64,000 bases of DNA from the NCBI RefSeq assembly GCF_900168065.1, contig NZ_FUZZ01000003.1, positions 682,001 to 746,000 of the forward strand. The letters run 5' to 3'. This document shows, in pieces, positions 35,302 to 42,579 of the stretch. Position numbers and translations under genes: made by a program. This stretch comes from Chitinophaga ginsengisegetis. Lineage in GTDB: Bacteria > Bacteroidota > Bacteroidia > Chitinophagales > Chitinophagaceae. Under the pieces are notes generated by a model. The model was not told the DNA's origin, did not search any database, and saw only the letters and a program-made list of their open reading frames with translations. The first letter of the stretch is position 1. Every line of letters starts with the position of its first letter.

Positions 35302-35315
35302 ACGCATATATGCGT
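35302..35315. promoter_or_regulatory. second copy of the CGCATATATGCG palindrome
   Basis: ACGCATATATGCGT, sharing the 12-base palindromic core with 34755-34766. It lies in the divergent region between the lipoprotein gene and the XRE regulator, about 36 bp before the regulator start. Confidence 0.65.
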
Positions 35316-35350
35316 CAATAAAAATCATAAACAAGCCCCAAATTGGCAAG

Positions 35351-35587
35351 GTGATAAATGTCAAGAACATTGCCTTGGTAAAAGCCTTGGGAGCCAGAAT
35401 AAGAGAACTGCGCTTACAGCGTGATATGTCGCAGGAGGATCTGGCGAACGAGGCTGACATACCCCTATCCCAAATAGGCCGCATTGAGCGGGGAGAAAAT
35501 AACCCTACTATATCCTCTCTTTATGTTATTGCAATCGCCTTAAATGTAGATTTAAAGCAATTGGTTGACCTGAAACTGAAAAAATAG
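35351..35587 (+). CDS. XRE-family transcriptional regulator (HTH_3)
   Basis: 78 residues, essentially one helix-turn-helix domain: ALGARIRELRLQRDMSQEDLANEADIPLSQIGRIERGENNPTISSLYVIAIAL. The only plausible start is GTG at 35351. Single-domain XRE regulators of this kind often control mobile elements or toxin-antitoxin and restriction genes. The CGCATATATGCG palindromes on both sides of the neighbouring gene are candidate operators. Confidence 0.9.
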   Translation: MINVKNIALVKALGARIRELRLQRDMSQEDLANEADIPLSQIGRIERGENNPTISSLYVIAIALNVDLKQLVDLKLKK

Positions 35588-35736
35588 GCTCCCTCTTTCA
35601 TTTTCGAATTGAAGGTATCTAAGAGTCTTTTAATGCCCAAATTCTTTCAAAAGATTTCGTTGTCATTTAATTATATTTTTATAATTAAATTTTGTTTATA
35701 AAAGCGGATATTTATTAGATAATAAATATCCTGATA

Positions 35737-36933
35737 ATGGAGACTGCGAAATATTCACCTTTATTGGACTTGCCAAATTATTCCTTCCCCTATTATTGGG
35801 CTAACGAATCCTTTAAAGCCTTATGGACCGAAAAAAGTAATCATGCATTTCCAATAATTTGGTCCAAAACCAATGAATTAATTATAAGGGATTTTGCGGA
35901 GTTAAAGAATATATTAGTAGTGGGACCTCCGTCATGTGGGAAATCAACCTTCCTTCATCAATTAATAATTTCATTGTTACTAACAAAACATCCTGCAGAA
36001 ATAAAGTTTATACTTTTTGATTTCAAGAAGCTTGAATTTTCATTATACAATTTGTTGGAAAAACATTTTCTGGCAAAATTACCTAATGGAGATGATCAGC
36101 CCATAGTAAGCAAACCAGACAAGACCTTAGCCACATTAAATGCACTTACTATAGAATTGGAATTGAGGTATGATTTATTGAAAGAAGCTGCATGTCGAAA
36201 TATTACTGAGTACAATGATAAGTTTTGCAGTCGCCTATTAAATCCTCAAAAGGGACATCGGTACTTACCGCATTTATTTTTGATTATCGATGAATTTGCT
36301 GATATATTAATTATTAACAAAAGCGAGGTAAACAAGGCACTTGAGAATGTGCTAAGTTCAGGGTATAAAGTTGGAATACTGGTAACAATAAGTACAAATC
36401 AGATTATGGGTGATACAATATCTCCAGGTATTAAGTCGCTCATTCAACACAGAATAGTTTTTAGACTGAATGACAAGAGAGATAACCGCAAATTCCTTGA
36501 TACGGAAAGTGTTCCAAAACTAATTGAAGAAGGTGAGTTTCTCTTTTTGGATTCAGGGAAAGTAAAAAAGGGCAGAACTTTTAGTTTAGAACTACCAGTC
36601 ATTGAAGCCATAATTGCAGATATTAACAAACAAGAAGGATATCCGGGTGCTTATCTCTTACCTGAATATGTAGATACAACTGAAGAAGTGGCGCTAACTC
36701 TTGATAATCGTGATCCATTATTTGAAGAAGCTGCAATGATATTAGTCCAATCCCAACAAGGAAGTACCTCTTTATTGCAACGTAGAATGAAATTAGGATA
36801 TAATCGCACCGGACGGCTAATGGATCAATTGGAAGCAGCAGGTATTGTTGGACCTAATATGGGAAGTAGTGCAAGAGTAGTTTTGATTAAGACCCAGAGC
36901 GAATTAGAATCATTGCTAAATAACCTGCTTTAA
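35737..36933 (+). CDS. FtsK/SpoIIIE-like ATPase without membrane domain, with gamma-like winged helix
   Basis: 398 residues. The motor part has Walker A ILVVGPPSCGKSTFLHQL (about residue 67), IKFILFDFKKLEFS, Walker B HLFLIIDEFADILI and a sensor-type stretch VLSSGYKVGILVTISTNQIM. The C-terminal 65 residues (EAAMILVQSQQGSTSLLQRRMKLGYNRTGRLMDQLEAAGIVG) are the winged helix of the FtsK gamma domain, which reads KOPS sequences in chromosomal FtsK. There are no N-terminal membrane spans. Related ATPases act as coupling or translocation proteins in conjugative elements; housekeeping FtsK is much larger. Likely a mobile-element translocase. Confidence 0.85.
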   Translation: METAKYSPLLDLPNYSFPYYWANESFKALWTEKSNHAFPIIWSKTNELIIRDFAELKNILVVGPPSCGKSTFLHQLIISLLLTKHPAEIKFILFDFKKLEFSLYNLLEKHFLAKLPNGDDQPIVSKPDKTLATLNALTIELELRYDLLKEAACRNITEYNDKFCSRLLNPQKGHRYLPHLFLIIDEFADILIINKSEVNKALENVLSSGYKVGILVTISTNQIMGDTISPGIKSLIQHRIVFRLNDKRDNRKFLDTESVPKLIEEGEFLFLDSGKVKKGRTFSLELPVIEAIIADINKQEGYPGAYLLPEYVDTTEEVALTLDNRDPLFEEAAMILVQSQQGSTSLLQRRMKLGYNRTGRLMDQLEAAGIVGPNMGSSARVVLIKTQSELESLLNNLL

Positions 36934-37254
36934 AGCAGTTAACTAAGGGCCGACCTATCAACTATAATCCACCATACAGCTACTATGGCCGCTATATCGG
37001 TCTGATAACAATCAGTTGATACCTTCGCCGCATAGCTTATAAAGTCATTATAGGGGCCATAGTGACCTTATATCCCATCTCGCTTTAAGTGAGTTTAGCG
37101 TTTTCGAATAAGTAAATTATATATTTTTAACAGGGATGTATCCTATTATTTTGAGGAAAGGAATATGTAGAAACATGCTCCTAAAGATCTATATATAATG
37201 GAACTTAAAAGCGTTCAATTGATAGATAAAGTATTAAATAGCCAGTATCTAATA
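36934..37254. other. intergenic region with nested inverted repeats (oriT candidate)
   Basis: No gene is seen. Two sets of inverted repeats occur: TATCAACT (36956-36963) with AGTTGATA (37014-37021), and ACTATGGCC (36982-36990) with GGCCATAGT (37055-37063). The stretch lies between the FtsK-like gene and mobilisation genes, where an origin of transfer or a control region would be expected. No nic-site consensus can be confirmed. Confidence 0.35.
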
Positions 37255-37923
37255 TCATCCCTGTAAATCAATGTAAGTATTGCGTAGTAGTGTGTTAATA
37301 AAATGCATCAACCCTGATGAATATTTACAGATAATATCCGTTATTGTTTTTGTTTGAGATGGGCTAAGCTCCTTTTTTTGCTTTCCTTTCTTATGTCTGT
37401 AGTATGTTGGGATGGACCAACCTAATTCTTTACAGATTTCATTTCTAACAATAGCTGGTAGTGATAATGCTACATCATCGAACTGAAACAGTATGTTTTC
37501 TTCTGAATAAAAAGCGGCTTTCGGTGTTTTCATCCACTCTTTTAGGTTTTCTACTGTCGTTTGGGGGGAGGTCATTAAGAAGTCTGAAACTGTCAATCCT
37601 GGAGATGCTACGGTTGACTGCCCTGAAAGTTGGTTCTTTCTATCTAATGAGTTACGTTTTGAGGTAACTTTAGATGTGCTTGAACTAGTTGTTTTTTTCT
37701 CATCGCGAATCTGCGGTGATTCTGATAGCGTTGTTTTGATACTTGTTTTGTCGATATGTTTTTCATCTGGTCGGATCATTTGGACATCAGATCTATTTAG
37801 TTCTCTGACGCCTAGGGACTTCCAGTTACCAGGCTTGTTAGGAAGAGAAGATAATTTTTTATTCATTTCTCTTTCATTTTTATTACCACCATTGAAAGTT
37901 GTTTTTTTATTAAAGCTATTCAT
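37255..37923 (-). CDS. hypothetical mobilisation-associated protein with C-terminal WSxPTxYR domain
   Basis: 222 residues. The N-terminal 130 residues are polar, Ser/Thr/Lys-rich and probably disordered. The C-terminal 80 (LSLPAIVRNEICKELGWSIPTYYRHKKG ... LSPSQTKTITDIICKY) are helical and share the pattern LPxxxRxxxCxExxWSxPTxYR with the protein at 39588-39851. The WSxPTxYR core resembles a small DNA-binding helix pair, which is inference. Divergent from the relaxase remnant; such small proteins beside relaxases are often relaxosome accessory factors. Confidence 0.65.
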   Translation of the reverse strand: MNSFNKKTTFNGGNKNEREMNKKLSSLPNKPGNWKSLGVRELNRSDVQMIRPDEKHIDKTSIKTTLSESPQIRDEKKTTSSSTSKVTSKRNSLDRKNQLSGQSTVASPGLTVSDFLMTSPQTTVENLKEWMKTPKAAFYSEENILFQFDDVALSLPAIVRNEICKELGWSIPTYYRHKKGKQKKELSPSQTKTITDIICKYSSGLMHFINTLLRNTYIDLQG

Positions 37924-38010
37924 AGCAAATAATTTGAGGCTATTAGATATATACTAAAGCAATAGAAATATTACCAAAGAGATATTCATCGATAATTAAA
38001 ATCAATTGGG

Positions 38011-39030
38011 ATGTTAGTATATAGCTACGGTGGTATAAAAGGAGTTTTAATTGTTTCCATTCTGCAAATTTTGCGCGAACGTAAACAGCTCCATGGGCTT
38101 GCAAAGGATTATTTGGATAGAAATGGGTTCATGCAACACCAGTTTATAATTTTTCGTCACCGCGATGCGGATCATCCTCACCTACATATTCTTGTTAATC
38201 GAATAGGATTTGATGGAAAAGTATTATCTGACAGCCAGGATTTTGCCCGTAGCGAGAAGATCATCAGGCAACTTGAGATTCAATATAATTTGATAAAAGT
38301 TCAATCAAGTTGCCAGTCACAAGAGCGGGCAATGACGAAGAATGAGCTTGAAATGATGAAGCGAAAAGATGAAATTTCAACTAAAATGAAACTCCAAACG
38401 CTAGTTAAAAGTGCGATGAATCAATATCTGTCAACCGTTGAGTTCATAAAATCGTTGGAGGCCAGAGGTGTAAATATCTTATTTAACCAGGCGAAAACTG
38501 GCTTTGTGAGCGGTATTAGTTATGGTTATGAAGGAATGATTTTTAAAGGAGCTGCTTTAGGTAATACCTATAAATGGAGCAGCGTAAAAAGTATAATTAG
38601 CTATGAACAAGAAAGAGATCATACAGCAATATGCGAAGCAAACATTAGAACTAAATCCCGCAACACAAGCAATGGACCCGGAAACGATTATCACAGTCAT
38701 GAAAGAAATTCAAGCCTGGTACAAGGCAACTCAAACGCAGTATCAGATAGAGCAACAAAGACACATCAGCAGGCTAAACAGCGAGCATCAAGTCATATAT
38801 CAGTATTCGAAGGATATTCAATTTCTGCTGGGAAATCTGGAACTTTTAATAAAGGGTTTACACAATCAAACAGTGGTCAGCCGCAGACAACAACGGAGAC
38901 GGGAACTTTGGTTGGCGATATTATTAGGGATTTGCTCAGCCCTGTTTACGTTGATTACAGTCAAGATTTGGCTCTACTGAACCAGTTTAGGAAGAAGAAA
39001 AAGAAGAAAAAACGCTATCCCAGGCTATAA
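38011..39030 (+). pseudogene. MobP-type relaxase, N-terminally truncated remnant
   Basis: The frame encodes the metal-binding motif III of relaxases (FRHRDADHPHLHILVNRIGFDGKVLSD) and the typical SEKIIRQLEIQYNL continuation, and ends with a Lys-rich tail (RKKKKKKKRYPRL) common in Bacteroidota relaxases. The N-terminal region with the catalytic tyrosine is missing. In another frame just upstream, CFHSANFAR (38052-38078) looks like the strand that normally precedes LAKDYLDRNGF, so a frameshift near 38080 and a deletion further upstream are likely. The first 25 residues of the annotated frame are therefore probably not original. DNA nicking should be lost. Confidence 0.75.
38603..38980 (+). CDS. 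nested overlapping ORF inside the relaxase gene (membrane/coiled-coil protein)
   Basis: 125 residues in the +1 frame relative to the relaxase, entirely inside it. The composition is protein-like: an N-terminal polar region (MNKKEIIQQYAKQTLELNP), a helical/coiled-coil middle with many Gln (YKATQTQYQIEQQRHISRLNSEH), a basic patch (RRQQRRREL) and one C-terminal membrane span (LWLAILLGICSALFTLITVKIWLY). The overlapping part of the relaxase is Ser/Thr/Asn-rich linker, the kind of region that tolerates a second frame. The layout recalls MobB of RSF1010-type plasmids, a membrane protein nested in mobA; homology is not claimed. Confidence 0.6.
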   Translation: MNKKEIIQQYAKQTLELNPATQAMDPETIITVMKEIQAWYKATQTQYQIEQQRHISRLNSEHQVIYQYSKDIQFLLGNLELLIKGLHNQTVVSRRQQRRRELWLAILLGICSALFTLITVKIWLY

Positions 39031-39128
39031 AATATTTTATCGGCCCCTTAACGAAAGCCCCCATTTACGCTTAACTAACCTTCTCCTCGTAATAATAAAA
39101 AAGGCATAGATTTAATGAAAAATGTTGG

Positions 39129-39461
39129 ATGGAGAAGAAATTCAAACTCTTGGCTGAAGAATTGGTTGAATTAATTCCACCGATGGGTGGGGCAATCGCC
39201 ACGGATAGGATTGTAGTAGATGGTATGGATATCGGCTATATGTATAGGGAAGATCCTATTAACGAGATGGATAGCGGCTGGCGGTTTTTTGAGGGAAGCG
39301 AAACCTCAGATTATTTGGCTAATAGCGGCAATAGTGGTGTTTATCACGTAAACACCATTGCCAACTATGACCCTACAATTATACCTTATTTGGATATGCC
39401 CGAGGGTACAAAATTGGAACGCATTCCCGGCACTAATAGGTTTAGAGAGGTATATGACTAA
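39129..39461 (+). CDS. DUF2185/Imm33-like immunity protein
   Basis: 110 residues. The central and C-terminal part (GYMYREDPINEMDSGWRFFEGSETSDY, then VYHVNTIANYDPTIIPYLDMPEG) matches the DUF2185 family, whose members include immunity proteins (Imm33 type) of polymorphic toxin systems. No toxin gene is adjacent. It could protect against a toxin carried elsewhere or be a stand-alone remnant. Confidence 0.75.
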   Translation: MEKKFKLLAEELVELIPPMGGAIATDRIVVDGMDIGYMYREDPINEMDSGWRFFEGSETSDYLANSGNSGVYHVNTIANYDPTIIPYLDMPEGTKLERIPGTNRFREVYD

Positions 39462-39543
39462 GATAGATATTTATGACACCTCACTCCAAAATACAGAAAA
39501 ACGACCCCGCCTTTGGTAGCAATGATTTGAATCTTAGAAGACT

Positions 39544-39580
39544 AAAGATGCAGCCACTATATAATGGTGGCTGCATCTTT
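39544..39580. terminator. 14-bp perfect terminator hairpin
   Basis: AAAGATGCAGCCAC (39544-39557) pairs with GTGGCTGCATCTTT (39567-39580). It separates the DUF2185 gene from the convergent small gene at 39588 and probably serves both. Confidence 0.8.
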
Positions 39581-39587
39581 ATGGGCG

Positions 39588-39851
39588 CTATTGGTGCATG
39601 AATTCTTTTATATCATTGTCTGCTTGCGCGACAACTTCATTCATTAGTTGCAGTATAGTTGTCTTTTCCGCGTTACTTAATGCCAGAACGACTTTTCCGT
39701 CACGTTCTTCATCCCGTATCCTCATTTTTCTATAGAAAGTTGGGAAGCTCCAATTACATTCTTCACAGACCCTTTCTCTGAAAGTAATCGGCAGTTTTGA
39801 GAACATAGTATGTATCTGCAATAATGTATTTACTGATGTGTTCATGATCAT
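39588..39851 (-). CDS. hypothetical protein, WSxPTxYR domain
   Basis: 87 residues. Consists almost entirely of the domain also found at the C-terminus of the 37255-37923 protein: LPITFRERVCEECNWSFPTFYRKMRIRD ... LSNAEKTTILQLMNEVV. No membrane span. Probably a helical DNA- or relaxosome-associated protein, which is inferred from position near the relaxase remnant only. Confidence 0.65.
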   Translation of the reverse strand: MIMNTSVNTLLQIHTMFSKLPITFRERVCEECNWSFPTFYRKMRIRDEERDGKVVLALSNAEKTTILQLMNEVVAQADNDIKEFMHQ

Positions 39852-39905
39852 ATTTTATACTGTTAAGAATAGTTTTAGGTGTGGTTTGCTGGTCTATTTT
39901 ATCTG

Positions 39906-40172
39906 CTATGAATTTTTCCTGAGAAGAAAGTGGTTAGCCTCAACTAGCTTTTCAACGTTATCAATAAACTCAAGGGCATCCAGAAATGCAGAGATATTAT
40001 TTGGGACGTTATTTAGTAGAAGACTAAAATGATCATGAATAGCAGGAAGGTCATAGGTCATAAAGAAACCTTTTATAACAGAAGTTGGGGCTTTCATTTC
40101 ACCAACTGTTAACTTAAATGGCTTTTCCAGCCACGCCTTCTTTCGTGAAATTTGGTGCTGTCTTTTTTGCAT
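39906..40172 (-). CDS. hypothetical small protein
   Basis: 88 residues, basic N-terminus (MQKRQHQISRKKAWLEKPFK) followed by a helical acidic/hydrophobic part (HFSLLLNNVPNNISAFLDALEFIDNVEKLVEANHFLL). No recognised family. Lies 54 bp upstream of, and in the same direction as, the 39588-39851 gene, with which it could be cotranscribed. Confidence 0.55.
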   Translation of the reverse strand: MQKRQHQISRKKAWLEKPFKLTVGEMKAPTSVIKGFFMTYDLPAIHDHFSLLLNNVPNNISAFLDALEFIDNVEKLVEANHFLLRKNS

Positions 40173-40227
40173 AAGAGATAGATTTAGTGATTTAACTAAG
40201 CTGTCTTTAGCGACAAAGCCATTCTAT

Positions 40228-40246
40228 CACGACCAGGGAGGTCGTG
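40228..40246. repeat. hairpin at the left edge of the GC-richer element
   Basis: CACGACC (40228-40234) pairs with GGTCGTG (40240-40246) around AGGGA. Part of the 40.2-40.46 kb block that is more GC-rich than its AT-rich surroundings. Confidence 0.6.
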
Positions 40247-40317
40247 CAATGCCAAACAGATGTTTTGTGGGAATAAGGTGGGCCTAAAAGAAAAAGACGC
40301 AGGACCCAACTTAACGC

Positions 40318-40423
40318 CCTGGAGGTACTGGTATACCTGGCGACGATTAAGTGAGCCCATGCGTCATAGCATGGGCTACCCACTTTCCTCCTCGTCGCCT
40401 TTCAAATTACCAGTTTTACCAGG
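40318..40423 (-). repeat. REP-like element: multi-layer hairpin with GTAG foot
   Basis: Five nested complementary arm pairs: CCTGG/CCAGG (40318-40322/40419-40423), ACTGGTA/TACCAGT (40327-40333/40408-40414), GCGACGA/TCGTCGC (40340-40346/40392-40398), AAGTG/CACTT (40349-40353/40381-40385) and AGCCCATGC/GCATGGGCT (40354-40362/40369-40377). On the minus strand the tetranucleotide GTAG (40376-40379) stands at the foot of the CCCATGC hairpin, the arrangement of REP sequences mobilised by REP-associated tyrosine transposases. A structured RNA is the main alternative. No transposase gene is in the window. Confidence 0.6.
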
Positions 40424-40427
40424 ACGA

Positions 40428-40463
40428 GATCTAAAGCAAGAAGCTTAAAAATATCTTTAGATC
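40428..40463. repeat. inverted repeat flanking the REP-like element
   Basis: GATCTAAAG (40428-40436) is inverted as CTTTAGATC (40455-40463). Confidence 0.5.
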
Positions 40464-40644
40464 GCTAAAATAGTACTTTGATTTTTTTTTAACCTGATGG
40501 CTTGATCATATTGTTAGGTTTTGAAGCAAATTAATAAAAATAAATGAAATTAGCTACTTATTAGTGGTATTTTATTAGTAGGATTATTTAAGTAGTCTTA
40601 TATTAATGGTTACTTATGTGTAAACTATTCATTTATTTTAGTAT

Positions 40645-40902
40645 ATGGATAGCAAAAAGAAAAACACTGAAAAAGTGCAACTTGATCCAGATGACCAGCT
40701 CGCGAAATTGGGTGCGAGGATTAAGGATTTGCGTATTAAGGCCGGGTATACCAGTTATGAGTATTTTGCTTATGAGCATAATATTCCACGTGCGCAGTTT
40801 GGAAGGTATGAGCAGGGGAAAGATTTGAGATTTAGTAGTTTAGTGAAGGTAGTAAATGCTTTCGGAATGACTTTGAATGAGTTTTTTAGCGAAGGATTTT
40901 AA
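40645..40902 (+). CDS. XRE-family helix-turn-helix protein
   Basis: 85 residues with one HTH domain (LAKLGARIKDLRIKAGYTSYEYFAYEHNIPRAQFGRYEQGKDLRFSSLVKVVNAFGMTLNEFF) after a short polar N-terminus. The HTH glutamine/arginine positions match the XRE/Cro family. Gene targets unknown; it sits upstream of the candidate defence genes, and regulators of this type often accompany them. Confidence 0.88.
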   Translation: MDSKKKNTEKVQLDPDDQLAKLGARIKDLRIKAGYTSYEYFAYEHNIPRAQFGRYEQGKDLRFSSLVKVVNAFGMTLNEFFSEGF

Positions 40903-41538
40903 GTGAAAGAGGGAGATACAATAATGGTTAGAATGTATTATAAATGAGTATTAATTAAGTGCGATTTAACTCCTAACATATTAAATAGCTATGAAAAAAG
41001 GCTGACACAAATAAGCTCAACCAATTTCTTGAGAATAACAAGAATGTTTATGAAATTGCATTAAGTACCATTCTATTATGAAAGAAACGCCGGCACTATG
41101 GTAATAAAAAATAGATTGTTGTATAGAATAAGAATAAATGCCAATCTGCAATTATGATTGCTAATAATGATATTAGTTAATATAAACTTATGCCGAGGGA
41201 AATTTGAAATAATTGCTCCAGATGATTTTAAAGGCTCTAGCTCCGTTAGCAGTGAGGGCGTAGTTCCTATGGCCTTCGATTTTATTGATAGATTAAAAGA
41301 TACCATTAACGCATATTTTGATATCCCAACTAGCTTTGATATCGAATTTGTGGATACTTATAGCTATTTAAGGAAAAGAAGCAAGGCCTAATATACTTAA
41401 GCATTATTAATTAATTTGTTTTTGCCGAATTTATCAAATTGGCATTTCAGCCGATAACTATTAAATTTTATTTCCTATTTTCATTAAGAGTTTTGTTGGT
41501 GGTAAGTCGATATCCAAAGGATATCTCAAAGTATCTTT
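40903..41538. other. AT-rich intergenic region with one weak ORF
   Basis: Apart from a 77-codon open frame at 41158-41391 (described separately) I see no gene, RNA or repeat in this stretch. Confidence 0.4.
41158..41391 (+). CDS. possible small hypothetical protein
   Basis: 77 codons; the amino-acid make-up is protein-like (FEIIAPDDFKGSSSV, FDFIDRLKDTINAYFDI, FVDTYSYLRKRSKA), but nothing is recognised and the start context is poor. It could be a fragment of a larger gene. Reported with low confidence. Confidence 0.3.
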   Translation: MLIMILVNINLCRGKFEIIAPDDFKGSSSVSSEGVVPMAFDFIDRLKDTINAYFDIPTSFDIEFVDTYSYLRKRSKA

Positions 41539-41604
41539 ATGGCTGTTCTACTGACTATGTTTCACGTTTTTTTAGATCTTACAATTTTAACAGCCCCAAT
41601 ACTG

Positions 41605-42483
41605 ATGGATAAAATTTCAGACTTTTTCTATGATCTCCGTGATCGGGTTACAAATCCCCTTTTTGTTTCATTTATTATCGCATGGTTGGTGTATAATTGG
41701 CAAATACCGATTGGACTAATCTTTTATAAAGGATCAGAATTAGCAACTGACGGATATAAATCCTATATAGAACTTATTAGTAAGAATCTTGAAATGGGAA
41801 GGTCATTATGGGTCCCATTAAAATGTTCACTACTTTATACTTTTGTATTTCCTCCTATAAGATTGGTAATAATGGCTTTTTTGACATGGATCAAGACAAT
41901 TAGTATTACCTGGAACCTAAAAATAAGAAGTGCTGGCAAGGTGCCTGCAGCTAAATATTTTAAAGTTTTAAGGGATAATGAGGAAAAGCAAAAATATTTA
42001 TCAGACCTTATATTGAAAGAGGATGTAATACTACGTGATAACGCAACAACTAAAGCTCAATTAGAAGAAGAAAAGTCCAATGTTTCTAAAGCTCAGGATG
42101 AAAAAGTACTGCTTCAAAACAAATTGAATGTTATACTGAATATGGCTAATACTGATTGGCTGAATGGCGATTGGAATATCAAAAGACATATAAAATCAAA
42201 GCAAAATGGGGCTATTATTATTGACGTACAGCGGATTTACATTAATAATGGAGACTTTTTTGAATATGATAAATTGTTACAACAGAAAAAAAGAGAATCA
42301 ACAATTAAAAATTATTTCTTTAATGATATGACGAAAGAGGTTTTCTTCATTAATAAGTCAGTTGCAGGGGAAATAACTTCAACACATCGTCTTTCTTACT
42401 CAGATTCAATAAATGAGTTAACTGGATTTGAAAATGAGGATATTCGGATTGACTATGAAAGAACAGATGTCTTTGATAAATAA
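41605..42483 (+). CDS. membrane protein with coiled coil, upstream of SIR2 gene
   Basis: 292 residues from the ATG at 41605 (MDKISDFFYDLRDR); an earlier in-frame ATG at 41539 would add a hydrophobic 22-residue stretch. Two membrane regions (VSFIIAWLVYNWQIPIGLIFY and LLYTFVFPPIRLVIMAFLTW), preceded by an amphipathic DLRDRVTNPL turn, then a coiled coil (about residues 125-190) and a C-terminal beta-rich domain with repeated aromatic residues (TDWLNGDWNIKRHI, IYINNGDFFEYDKLL). The start (short amphipathic helix, then TNP-x-x-x-SF membrane helix) is a pattern I associate with accessory membrane proteins of defence loci; this is an inference. 96 bp upstream of the SIR2 gene. Confidence 0.72.
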   Translation: MDKISDFFYDLRDRVTNPLFVSFIIAWLVYNWQIPIGLIFYKGSELATDGYKSYIELISKNLEMGRSLWVPLKCSLLYTFVFPPIRLVIMAFLTWIKTISITWNLKIRSAGKVPAAKYFKVLRDNEEKQKYLSDLILKEDVILRDNATTKAQLEEEKSNVSKAQDEKVLLQNKLNVILNMANTDWLNGDWNIKRHIKSKQNGAIIIDVQRIYINNGDFFEYDKLLQQKKRESTIKNYFFNDMTKEVFFINKSVAGEITSTHRLSYSDSINELTGFENEDIRIDYERTDVFDK

Positions 42484-42579
42484 TAAATCTGTTTAGCTTA
42501 TTACTAATAAACCTTAGGTTGTAAACGCTTTTCTCTGTAAAACACTATATTTCTGTAATAAGGTGAAATTATTTTATAT

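Noticed and set aside
40260..40448. 62-codon open frame through the REP-like element
   Set aside because: The frame runs through nested hairpin arms, has no recognisable domain and is better explained as chance opening in a structured element.
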